64,000 bases of DNA, from NCBI GenBank assembly GCA_020723285.1, contig DYJE01000005.1, positions 167,345-231,344 of the forward strand, in the 5' to 3' direction. The notes under the pieces are model-generated. The model had not been told where the DNA came from, did no database searches, and saw nothing but the letters and a program-made list of their open reading frames with translations. Each line of letters begins with the position of its first letter. The stretch's first letter is position 1. The DNA comes from Desulforapulum autotrophicum (lineage in GTDB: Bacteria; Desulfobacterota; Desulfobacteria; Desulfobacterales; Desulfolunaceae). Position numbers and translations under genes: made by a program. Shown here in pieces: positions 34,083-41,657 of this stretch.

Positions 34083-35036
34083 CTATTTACACACCCCCGC
34101 CTTGGTTTCTCCCCCGCTCCACCGTTTCAGGAAGTGTTCTTTCACCCGGATGTCGGGTTTTCGGTCGCCCAGTGCGGTGAGGCAGGATTTCAGCTGGGCC
34201 GAGGTTTCTTCGGTGCCTTTGGGATCGTCTAAGAGGGTCTGGATGTTGAAGCAGCGGTAAAGAATGTCCAGGGCTTCATCGTATTTTCCCTGGGCCATGA
34301 GAACCCGACCCAGGGCCGAGAGGTCCGAGGCGAGGTTTCTGGAAAACCCTGCGGAGCGGTCTGTTTCAAGGGCTTGGGTGTACCAGTGAGAGGCGGTGTC
34401 AAGATCTCCGGTCTCTTCATGGAGCATGCCCATGGCAAAGGCTATGGTGGTGAATTCAAAGGGCTTTGACGGCGAGGTCAGGGCCTTGGCTTCGGTGAGG
34501 AGGTGTTTCGCTTCCTCGGTTTTTTTCTGGCGGATTAGAATGAGCGCCCGGTTGCTTTTGAGGGTGGGCAGAACTACGGCGTTTTTTCGGGCTTCGGACT
34601 CGGCTTCGTCAAGGAGGGTCGCGGCATTGTCCAGCTCACCCCTGTCGGTGAGCACTGCAGCTTTGTTGGAAAGGCTCTGGACAAGGTTCCGGGCGTCACC
34701 TGAACGTTTGAACAGGCGGATGGCCTCGTCGAAAAAGGCCACGGCGCTTTCATAATCTTTTTCGGCCCGGTAAAGGGTGCCTAGGTTGTTCAAGGTCCGG
34801 GCCACGCCGTCCTGGTCGTCCAGTGCCGTGAATTTTTCGTAGGCTTTGTGAAAACTCTCAAGGGCCTTGTGGTAGCAGCCTTTCATGTACCAGGTGTTGC
34901 CCTGGATCACGTCCCGGGCCGCACTTTTGTTGAACGCAGGCTGCGGGGCCGTTTCCTTTGTTCCGCAACCGGCGGCCACGGCAAGAAGAACCATGACGGT
35001 GATGCATTTGATTATGATCCTGTTCGTTCGTTTCAT
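34083..35036 (-). CDS. TPR-repeat lipoprotein
   Basis: A 317-residue lipoprotein: lipobox 'LLAVAAGC', then about six TPR-like helical hairpins ('GNTWYMKGCYHKALESFHKAYEKF' in part, 'TLNNLGTLYRAEKDYESAVAFF' in part, 'LGRVLMAQGKYDEALDILYRCF' in part). I chose ATG 35036 because AAGGA precedes it by 8 bases; an ATG three codons earlier has no such spacing. It probably organises protein partners at the inner face of the outer membrane. No specific partner is visible. Confidence 0.75.
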   Translation of the reverse strand: MKRTNRIIIKCITVMVLLAVAAGCGTKETAPQPAFNKSAARDVIQGNTWYMKGCYHKALESFHKAYEKFTALDDQDGVARTLNNLGTLYRAEKDYESAVAFFDEAIRLFKRSGDARNLVQSLSNKAAVLTDRGELDNAATLLDEAESEARKNAVVLPTLKSNRALILIRQKKTEEAKHLLTEAKALTSPSKPFEFTTIAFAMGMLHEETGDLDTASHWYTQALETDRSAGFSRNLASDLSALGRVLMAQGKYDEALDILYRCFNIQTLLDDPKGTEETSAQLKSCLTALGDRKPDIRVKEHFLKRWSGGETKAGVCK

Positions 35037-35303
35037 ACCCCCCATCCTTGTCGTGGATTCATGTGTAAGGCGGACAGCCCGTTATACATCCGGTTCAGGG
35101 GAATGTCAAAGCCTTGAATCTTTTCGGGATCAGGATGAATATTGAAATTATACATAGCTTGTGCACTGATCATTTAAAAAAGGAATTAGACCGCTGTCCG
35201 GATCTGTGAGAATAGAGAAATTATCTGAAAAAAGCTTCGATGAGTGCTAATTTCCAATTCAAAACATATGGATAACGACCCCAAAAAAAAAATGTGAGAA
35301 GCC

Positions 35304-35897
35304 ATGGATCATCTCGATTATAAAGGACTCAGCTGCCCTCAGCCGGTGATGGAAACACGGAATTACCTGGACGCCCACCCCGATGTAAAGGCCGTCTCCG
35401 TGACGGTGGACAACAAGGCCGCATCGGAAAATGTCAGCCGTTATCTTCAGACCCGGGGATTTCAAACGGAAATCCGGGGTGAGGGAAACGAGTTCCAGGT
35501 GACGGGTTCGAAAACAGGTGAAGCCTGCTCCTGTGAAGTCTTCGATGTCAGCACCGTTGACCGCAACACCCTCATCATGATCACCCACAACACCATGGGC
35601 AGCGGAAGCCGGGAACTGGGGGAACGGCTCATGGTGAACTTCATCAAGACCCTCGCGGAAATCAAGGACAGCCTCTGGCGTCTTGTGTTCGTCAACGAGG
35701 GCGTGAAGCTGACTGTTGAGGGAGCAGAAACCTATCCCCTCCTTGCCGATCTTCAGAAAAGCGGCGTCAGCATTCTTGTCTGCGGGACCTGCCTCGACTT
35801 CTTCGGCCTGGTGGACCGTGAAAAAGCCGGTGAAACCACCAACATGCTGGACATCATGACCAGCCTCCAGGTGGCGGCCAAGGTCATCAATCTCTGA
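35304..35897 (+). CDS. yedF: YedF-type TusA-DsrE fusion protein (sulfurtransferase-like)
   Basis: A 197-residue two-domain protein. Residues 1-70 are a TusA-like domain with the sulfur-carrying Cys11 in 'LSCPQPV'; residues 90-197 are DsrE-like ('LIMITHNTMGSGSRELGERLM' in part, 'GVSILVCGTCLDFFGL'). This fusion is annotated as the selenium-metabolism-linked protein YedF. It likely relays persulfide sulfur or selenium. The gene is alone on its strand, convergent with the CheY-like gene (12 bases). Confidence 0.88.
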   Translation: MDHLDYKGLSCPQPVMETRNYLDAHPDVKAVSVTVDNKAASENVSRYLQTRGFQTEIRGEGNEFQVTGSKTGEACSCEVFDVSTVDRNTLIMITHNTMGSGSRELGERLMVNFIKTLAEIKDSLWRLVFVNEGVKLTVEGAETYPLLADLQKSGVSILVCGTCLDFFGLVDREKAGETTNMLDIMTSLQVAAKVINL

Positions 35898-35909
35898 TCA
35901 TGCCACGGC

Positions 35910-36281
35910 TCATGCAAAGACTTTTTCAAGGGCCTTGCCCAAAGTGTCATAGGAACAGGGTTTCTGGATAAATCCGTGGACTTCAGTGTTGAGGACTTTG
36001 GTGTCTTCCAGGCCGTAGCCGCTCATCACGATGATTTTCATGTTCGGATGTTTTTTCAGGATTTTCGGGCAGACTTTGTCTCCCCGGACATCCGGAAGAA
36101 AAAGATCCATCAGAACCACATCGATATTCCCGTTCCAGGATTCCGCCGTCTCCACGGCCTTGTTTCCGTTTTCCGCAGAGACCACCGTATATCCCATGCG
36201 GGAGAGCATGGCGTTCATCATTTCCCTTAAAACCTCGTCGTCGTCGATGATCAGAGCCGTTTTTTTATAATCCGCTGTCAT
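35910..36281 (-). CDS. CheY-like response regulator (single receiver domain)
   Basis: A 123-residue receiver: acidic pocket 'LIIDDDE', phosphoacceptor Asp in 'VVLMDLFLPDV', Thr/Ser in 'IVMSGYG' and Lys in 'FIQKP'. I chose ATG 36281 because AAGGAGG precedes it. It has no output domain, so it probably acts by protein contact, either at a flagellar motor or in the phosphorelay genes that follow. Directly downstream (37 bases) of the chemoreceptor gene. Confidence 0.85.
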   Translation of the reverse strand: MTADYKKTALIIDDDEVLREMMNAMLSRMGYTVVSAENGNKAVETAESWNGNIDVVLMDLFLPDVRGDKVCPKILKKHPNMKIIVMSGYGLEDTKVLNTEVHGFIQKPCSYDTLGKALEKVFA

Positions 36282-36318
36282 GGTTTGCCTCCTTAGCCCG
36301 ATGGCCCGAATGGATCGT

Positions 36319-38220
36319 CTATATTTTGTATGAACCCACAAGTCCTTTGAGGCGGTCCGCCAGAGAGACCAGGCCATCCGCCTTTTCAAGGATTTTGGTG
36401 ATGTCGCTGGTCATGTCCTGGACATGGGAGGAAATATCCCCCACCTTTTTCTCAACATGGGATGATGTGGCGGATATTTCACGGACATGGCCGTGAACAC
36501 CTCCCACGTCCCTGGCACTGGCGCTGACGCTTTCGGAGATCGCAAGGCTCGCTGAAAGCTGCTCTTCCAGGCTGGCGGATATCCCTGTGATGAGATCGTT
36601 CACGGTGTAGATCACTTCGGACACCTGGCCGATTTCCGTGACCGTGCTTTCCGTGGACGATTGAATACCCTTGATTTTTTCCTTGATCTGCAAGGTGGCT
36701 CCGGCGGTCTGACGTGCCAGTTCCTTGATTTCGTTGGCCACTACGGCGAATCCTTTGCCCGCCTCACCGGCCCTTGCCGCCTCGATGGTGGCGTTCAGCG
36801 CCAGAAGGTTGGTCTGCTCGGAAATTTCGGTGATGACTTCCGTCACCGTGTCGATGTCCTTGGCCGCCGTCCCAAGGTCTGCGATGCGCATGGACGCGCT
36901 TTTCGCCTTTTCCACGGCGCTGCCGGTGATGGTCCGGGCTTTGTCGCTGTTTGCCCCCACGTCTTTGACGAGGCTGGTCATATCGCCCGCCGTGGCGGCG
37001 ACCTGTTCGATCATCACGGTGGAATTTTTCATGGCTTCTTCGATATAGCGGTTGTCTGCGTTCACTTTTTCAAGATCCTGCACGGTGTTCGTGGTCTGTT
37101 CCAGGGTTTTTCGGCTCAGGTCTTTCATGATGCCTGAAAGATCCTGCAGGCCCTTGGCGGACTGGTTCAGAGTGCCGATACCGTCGATCACCGACGCGAA
37201 GATCTTCTGAAATTTGGACAGAAACGCGTTGAAATACGATGACAGAGACGTGATTTCATCATGGACAAAGACCTGGTACACCTGTTTGCATTCACGGCAG
37301 CTGCTGTAAGTCCCGTCAAGGATAAGCTTGCTCTGGATCTGGTCCGACAGGCTTCCGGCGTTGATCCAGCAGTGGCATTCCTTGCCGTAGCAGGAACATT
37401 CCTTTTTATTGCAGTGGGTGATGTCCGAGCACCGTGCCTTGTCCAGACCGATCCGTTTGGAGAGATCGGCAGTGCCCACGGCCAGTTCCCGAAGATCGGC
37501 GGATATCCGGTCGATGGGCCGGACGATGCGGCCCACCACTGCGGCGCAAAGAACCAGGGACACGGTGATGAGGCCTGCAAGCACCCCCATGAGGATGAAT
37601 ATCTGGCTTCGGATTTTATCAGAAATGTTCTTACGTATACCTGAAACCGCCACTTCCACGTCGTCCACGTATATACCCGTGCCGATGATCCAGGGTCTAT
37701 CCGCCATTTTTTTCACAAAGGACAGTTTGGGGTGAAGAACACTTTTATCCTGGCCGGGCTTGGGCCAGAGATAGGGAACGAAGCCTTTCTGTGCAGCGCT
37801 TTGACAGGTTTCGTTGAAAGCCTGGAAAAGGTTCTGGTTTTTTCCCATGGCGCAGTTGAACTTGGGATCGTCCATGACTTTGCCCTCAAGTTCCGGGATA
37901 ATGGGATGCATGACCATGGTGGGGTAGGGCATGCCCATGTCGTTGATCCAGAAGTAGCCCGATCTGTCGGCGCTGTACCGCGTTTTTCGGACCACTTTGA
38001 GGAGGTCCTCTTCAGAAGTGATGACGCTGATGGTGTTTGAAATGGATTCCACGAGGTTTTCAAGCATTTCTCGCTTTTCATGCATCAGCAGGTCCCGGGT
38101 GGCAGAGATCTGTTCCTCCCCCCGTTTCTGTAGGGAAATGATGGACACTGTGCTGGCGACGATGCCTACAAGGCAAAGGCTTGTGGTCACGAGCCCGATG
38201 AGTTTTGTCGAGATTTTCAT
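36319..38220 (-). CDS. Methyl-accepting chemotaxis protein with single Cache sensor and Cys-rich insert
   Basis: A 633-residue chemoreceptor. TM1 is at about 8-29, followed by a periplasmic sCache_2-type domain ('RSGYFWINDMGMPYPTMVMHP' split; 'WIIGTGIYVDD'), TM2 at about 206-229, HAMP, an eight-Cys stretch (C264, 270, 275, 277, 282, 284, 308, 311), then the signalling hairpin 'EISEQTNLLALNATIEAARA' with the conserved tip region. I chose ATG 38220 (GGGGAG before it). The Cys-rich block lies between HAMP and the coiled coil, where a metal or iron-sulfur centre could modulate output. Some delta-proteobacterial receptors have such blocks. Ligand unknown. Confidence 0.87.
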   Translation of the reverse strand: MKISTKLIGLVTTSLCLVGIVASTVSIISLQKRGEEQISATRDLLMHEKREMLENLVESISNTISVITSEEDLLKVVRKTRYSADRSGYFWINDMGMPYPTMVMHPIIPELEGKVMDDPKFNCAMGKNQNLFQAFNETCQSAAQKGFVPYLWPKPGQDKSVLHPKLSFVKKMADRPWIIGTGIYVDDVEVAVSGIRKNISDKIRSQIFILMGVLAGLITVSLVLCAAVVGRIVRPIDRISADLRELAVGTADLSKRIGLDKARCSDITHCNKKECSCYGKECHCWINAGSLSDQIQSKLILDGTYSSCRECKQVYQVFVHDEITSLSSYFNAFLSKFQKIFASVIDGIGTLNQSAKGLQDLSGIMKDLSRKTLEQTTNTVQDLEKVNADNRYIEEAMKNSTVMIEQVAATAGDMTSLVKDVGANSDKARTITGSAVEKAKSASMRIADLGTAAKDIDTVTEVITEISEQTNLLALNATIEAARAGEAGKGFAVVANEIKELARQTAGATLQIKEKIKGIQSSTESTVTEIGQVSEVIYTVNDLITGISASLEEQLSASLAISESVSASARDVGGVHGHVREISATSSHVEKKVGDISSHVQDMTSDITKILEKADGLVSLADRLKGLVGSYKI

Positions 38221-38261
38221 GGTTTCTCCCCGGCTATCGCCGTTTCGCTGCAAATGACGTG

Positions 38262-39158
38262 TTATGAAAAAAACAAAGCATAAAGATCCATGCCTTCCTG
38301 TTTAAGCTGATCCATGCCCATGATGTAGGCCTTAAGGGCGTCTTTGTTCCATGGGATTCCAGCGAGTTCCGCCCGTTCCTGATTCTGGGGCCGGAAAAGA
38401 ATGGAGCCGTAATCGGGGTTGCTGTCAAAATCCGGGGGATGTTCACCCAGATGGGCCACCATATCCGCAAAATAGATCAGGGCGGCTGGACCCGTGCATT
38501 CCTCTGCAAGCTCAGGCTGATGATGGAAGCCGGCGGAATCCGTCAGTTTTTTCGGAAAGGTCCACCGGGTGAGAAGATGCCGGCCGATGGTTCCATGGGA
38601 TACCCCGAACTGTTTTTCCTCCCACTGGTACATGTCGAACAGGGGGTAGCTGGCCTGAGAGGCGATCTGGGCGAACTGGGCAGGAAACACGGAAAGGATC
38701 ACCAGCTTCCCGATGTCGTGGATCAGACCGCTGATGAACACGTCTTCCGCCGTCCCGGATTCCCTGGAAAGAACCCTTGCCGCAAGTCCGCAGAGGAAAC
38801 TGTGAATCCAGAACCCCCGGATGTCGAACCAGCTTTCGCCTTTCACCGTTTTGAAACTGCTGAACATGGCCCGTGCGATGACCATGTTCCGGATTTCGGT
38901 GAGGCCCAGGATGGGTATGGCCTGCCCCAGTGAGCTGACCATCCGGGTCTGGCCGAAAAAGGCCGAGTTTGCGAGTTTCAGGATGGCCGCCGTCAGCGAC
39001 AGGTCCAGCCGGATGACCTGAAGAAACTCATCCACGGTGCTGTCCGGCTCTGCGGCAAGCTCCATCACCCGGGTCACCACGGCGGGAAGGGCGGGAAAAC
39101 TCTGGACTTTCTGAATCAGTGCCGCCACATAGGCATCGTTGCTGCTTGCAATATCCAT
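38262..39158 (-). CDS. HDOD domain signalling protein
   Basis: A 298-residue HDOD protein: 'FPALPAVVTRVMELAAEPDSTVDEFLQVIRLD' (in part), 'ILKLANSAFFG', 'ILGLTEIRNMVIA', 'FISGLIHDIGKLVI'. HDOD is a catalytically inactive relative of HD phosphohydrolases and binds partners in signalling. ATG 39158 (behind AGAGG) is preferred to one seven codons upstream. Located between the chemoreceptor and the REC-GGDEF gene. Confidence 0.85.
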   Translation of the reverse strand: MDIASSNDAYVAALIQKVQSFPALPAVVTRVMELAAEPDSTVDEFLQVIRLDLSLTAAILKLANSAFFGQTRMVSSLGQAIPILGLTEIRNMVIARAMFSSFKTVKGESWFDIRGFWIHSFLCGLAARVLSRESGTAEDVFISGLIHDIGKLVILSVFPAQFAQIASQASYPLFDMYQWEEKQFGVSHGTIGRHLLTRWTFPKKLTDSAGFHHQPELAEECTGPAALIYFADMVAHLGEHPPDFDSNPDYGSILFRPQNQERAELAGIPWNKDALKAYIMGMDQLKQEGMDLYALFFS

Positions 39159-39183
39159 GGAAACCTCTTTGTGAGTCATGGTT

Positions 39184-40875
39184 TCAATACTCTGGCCCGG
39201 CGGTGACGAGCCGGGTGGCTATGATCTGTTTCGCTTCGTCCATGGTCTGATCGGAAATTTTGTTGGGTTCACAGGTTTTGAGAGCCTTGAGAAACAGCGA
39301 AACAAGCACCGGGTCAAAGATGCTCCCCGCCTGTTGCGCCAGGCTGAGGACCGGAGCGTCAAAGGTTGCGACACCTTCACCCCCTTCCATGCACAGACAG
39401 ACAAAAGCTTCGGCAATGGCGAATATCCGTGCGCCCATGGGAATCTGGTCCTTTTCGAGCCCCAGGGGATAGCCGCTGCCGTCGTAATGTTCGTGATGGG
39501 CCAGCAGCACCTCCCGTTCATCGGCAAAAAAATCAAATTTCTCTGTCAGCTCGGCCATGAGAAAGGGCATCTGACGCTTGTCCTCACCGGACTGATTCTT
39601 CTGTTCTCCGCATCCGATAAGAGACTGAAAACAGTCGTGGATTGTTGCGGCCAGCTTGAACGTCTCAACCACCTGGGGCGGCAGGTTCATGTGATACCCC
39701 ATCATGGTGATGTACTCCTTGAGGAGAAGGCTTCGCCGTTCTGTCAGCGAATTTCCCAGGTCCCTGACCAGAAGTTCCAGAGACGACACCGAGGCTTTCT
39801 TGGTTTTGGTCAGTACGGCGGTGATGTTGTCCTTGATGAAATGCACCCGCTGGTCCTGAGGCATTTCCGCGATCGGCGCAGGTTCATCACTTTCTTTGTA
39901 CACATGGCTCCTGTTCCGGCCTTCGGCCTTGGCCGTGAACAGGGCCTGGTCGGCAAAGGAAATCATGGCGCTGTAGCCGGACGGATGATGGGTGTACAGG
40001 GACGCCACTCCGATGCTGACCGTGACGGCTGTCTGAACGTTTCCCTCTTTGAACTGGACGTTTTCCATGGCTTTCCTGAATTTTTCCGCCATGGCCACAG
40101 CCCCGCTGAGATCGGTCTGGGGCAGCAGAACCAGGAACTCCTCACCGCCGTACCGGAATACGAAATCGGAATCGCGCACATGGTCTTTCAGGTGCTCGGC
40201 GAAATGTTTCAGGACAAAATCGCCGAACGGATGGCCCAGGGTGTCGTTGACGCTTTTAAAATAGTCGATGTCCATGAGCAGGCAGGAAAGATCGGTCTTG
40301 TACCGGAGGGCCCGGTTGAACTCCGTTTCCATGACCGCTATCATGTGGCGGTGGTTGTACAGGCCGGTGAGGCCGTCTTTCACCGACAGATCTTTCAGAA
40401 GAACGTTCTGGTCATGGATGATCCGGCTTTTCTGTTCCGCTTCAGAAAGGGCGTTCTCCAGGTTTCTATAGAGGATCTCCTTTTCCTTTTTTTCCCGGTA
40501 CAGTTCAAGAAACACCCGGATCTTGCTTTTCAAGATGAACACGTTGACGGGTTTGAACAGGTAATCCACGGCTCCCTTGTCATAGCCCTTGAAAAGGTGG
40601 GTTTCCTCCTGGCTGACGGCGGAAATGAAGATGATGGGGATATGGCGTGTCCTTGCGTTGGACCGGATCAGTTCCGCCGTTTCGAAGCCGTCCATGCCCG
40701 GCATCTGGACATCCAGAAGGATCAGGGCGAAATCGTGATCCAGAACAAGGCCCAGGGCCTCGTTGCCTGAACCGGCCTGGACGATGCCGAATTCATCGTC
40801 TTGGATGGCGGCGGACAAGGACAGGAGATTCATGGGCTTGTCGTCCACCATGAGGATGAGGGGTTTTGCGTTCAT
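39184..40875 (-). CDS. REC-GGDEF-HD-GYP-like response regulator
   Basis: A 563-residue protein. Residues 1-120: receiver with intact Asp ('FALILLDVQMPGMDG') and Lys ('FKPV'). Residues about 165-325: GGDEF diguanylate cyclase with 'YGGEEF' in the active site. Residues about 350-560: HD-GYP-like domain with 'HDCFQSLIG' and 'HHEHYDGSGYPLG'; the usual 'HDIGK' is HDCFQ here, so the phosphodiesterase may be altered. It could make and break c-di-GMP in response to phosphorylation. I chose ATG 40875 (GGAG before it). The downstream neighbour in transcription is HDOD; upstream is the REC-HisKA gene (25-base gap). Confidence 0.87.
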   Translation of the reverse strand: MNAKPLILMVDDKPMNLLSLSAAIQDDEFGIVQAGSGNEALGLVLDHDFALILLDVQMPGMDGFETAELIRSNARTRHIPIIFISAVSQEETHLFKGYDKGAVDYLFKPVNVFILKSKIRVFLELYREKKEKEILYRNLENALSEAEQKSRIIHDQNVLLKDLSVKDGLTGLYNHRHMIAVMETEFNRALRYKTDLSCLLMDIDYFKSVNDTLGHPFGDFVLKHFAEHLKDHVRDSDFVFRYGGEEFLVLLPQTDLSGAVAMAEKFRKAMENVQFKEGNVQTAVTVSIGVASLYTHHPSGYSAMISFADQALFTAKAEGRNRSHVYKESDEPAPIAEMPQDQRVHFIKDNITAVLTKTKKASVSSLELLVRDLGNSLTERRSLLLKEYITMMGYHMNLPPQVVETFKLAATIHDCFQSLIGCGEQKNQSGEDKRQMPFLMAELTEKFDFFADEREVLLAHHEHYDGSGYPLGLEKDQIPMGARIFAIAEAFVCLCMEGGEGVATFDAPVLSLAQQAGSIFDPVLVSLFLKALKTCEPNKISDQTMDEAKQIIATRLVTAGPEY

Positions 40876-40900
40876 GGGGCTCCGGATATCCCTTAAAAAA

Positions 40901-41644
40901 CTATTGATCGATATCGATGATGGCTGATCGGCTGTCATGCCATTTGATTTTGTCATGGCTGATGGCCTGGATTTTTTTGACGATGTCGGCGATGCGCATG
41001 CCCGATTCCTTGATCCGTGTTATGTGTTTCATGACTTTTTCGGGATTGTTTTTATTCATGTCCAGAAGTTCAATGTTGCCCAGAAGCCCCATCAGCGGCT
41101 GGTTCAGCTCGTGTGCCGTGGTTCCCGCCATCTGGAGAAGGGCGTTCAGCCGCTCTTTCTTCACCATTTCCTCCTGCTGCTCGGTGATTTTTCGCGTGGC
41201 TTCCTCCAGTTCGCCGATTTTTTCCCGAAGCTCCACCCCGGTCTTCTCAAGTTCCTGTTTCTGCTTGTAAAGTTCCACGAAAATCCGGACTTTGCTGATC
41301 AGGATCTGAGGATTGATGGGTTTGTAAAGGAAATCCACGGCACCTGCTTCATAGGCCTTGGTGATAAACGGTTCCTCGCGGCCGATGGCCGTGATGAACA
41401 TGATGGGGATGTTCCTGCTCCGTTTGTTCTTCCGGATGATTTCAGCCGTTTCAAAACCGTCCATGCCCGGCATCTGGACATCCAGCAGAATCAGGGCGAA
41501 ATCGTGATCAAGGATCATGGAAAGGGCGCTGTTTCCGGAATCCGCCGTAAGCACGGTGATGTCCGGCATGGTGAGGAGGTCTTCGAGAGACAGCAGGTTT
41601 TCAGGTCTGTCATCGACGATGAGAATGTTTGTCTTTATGGTCAT
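40901..41644 (-). CDS. REC-coiled coil-HisKA protein without ATPase domain
   Basis: A 247-residue protein. The receiver (Asp55 in 'FALILLDVQMPGMDG', Lys in 'LYKPINP') is followed by a coiled coil (about 125-165) and a HisKA helix with phospho-His in 'AGTTAHELNQPLMGLL'. It ends about 60 residues later, with no HATPase domain. The next gene begins 25 bases on, so the domain is missing rather than unread. It may serve as a phosphotransfer hub. ATG 41644 or 41653; I prefer 41644 because of AAGGA spacing. Confidence 0.82.
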   Translation of the reverse strand: MTIKTNILIVDDRPENLLSLEDLLTMPDITVLTADSGNSALSMILDHDFALILLDVQMPGMDGFETAEIIRKNKRSRNIPIMFITAIGREEPFITKAYEAGAVDFLYKPINPQILISKVRIFVELYKQKQELEKTGVELREKIGELEEATRKITEQQEEMVKKERLNALLQMAGTTAHELNQPLMGLLGNIELLDMNKNNPEKVMKHITRIKESGMRIADIVKKIQAISHDKIKWHDSRSAIIDIDQ

Positions 41645-41657
41645 GATCCGCATATCC

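Noticed and set aside
39178..40770. Plus-strand frame of 530 codons
   Set aside because: Antisense to the REC-GGDEF-HD gene; no domain in translation. High-GC third positions leave the opposite strand open.
40876..40900. Frameshift that could hide a HATPase domain after the REC-HisKA protein
   Set aside because: Only 24 bases separate the two genes and the next gene starts with its own ribosome site and a new receiver, so no hidden domain fits.
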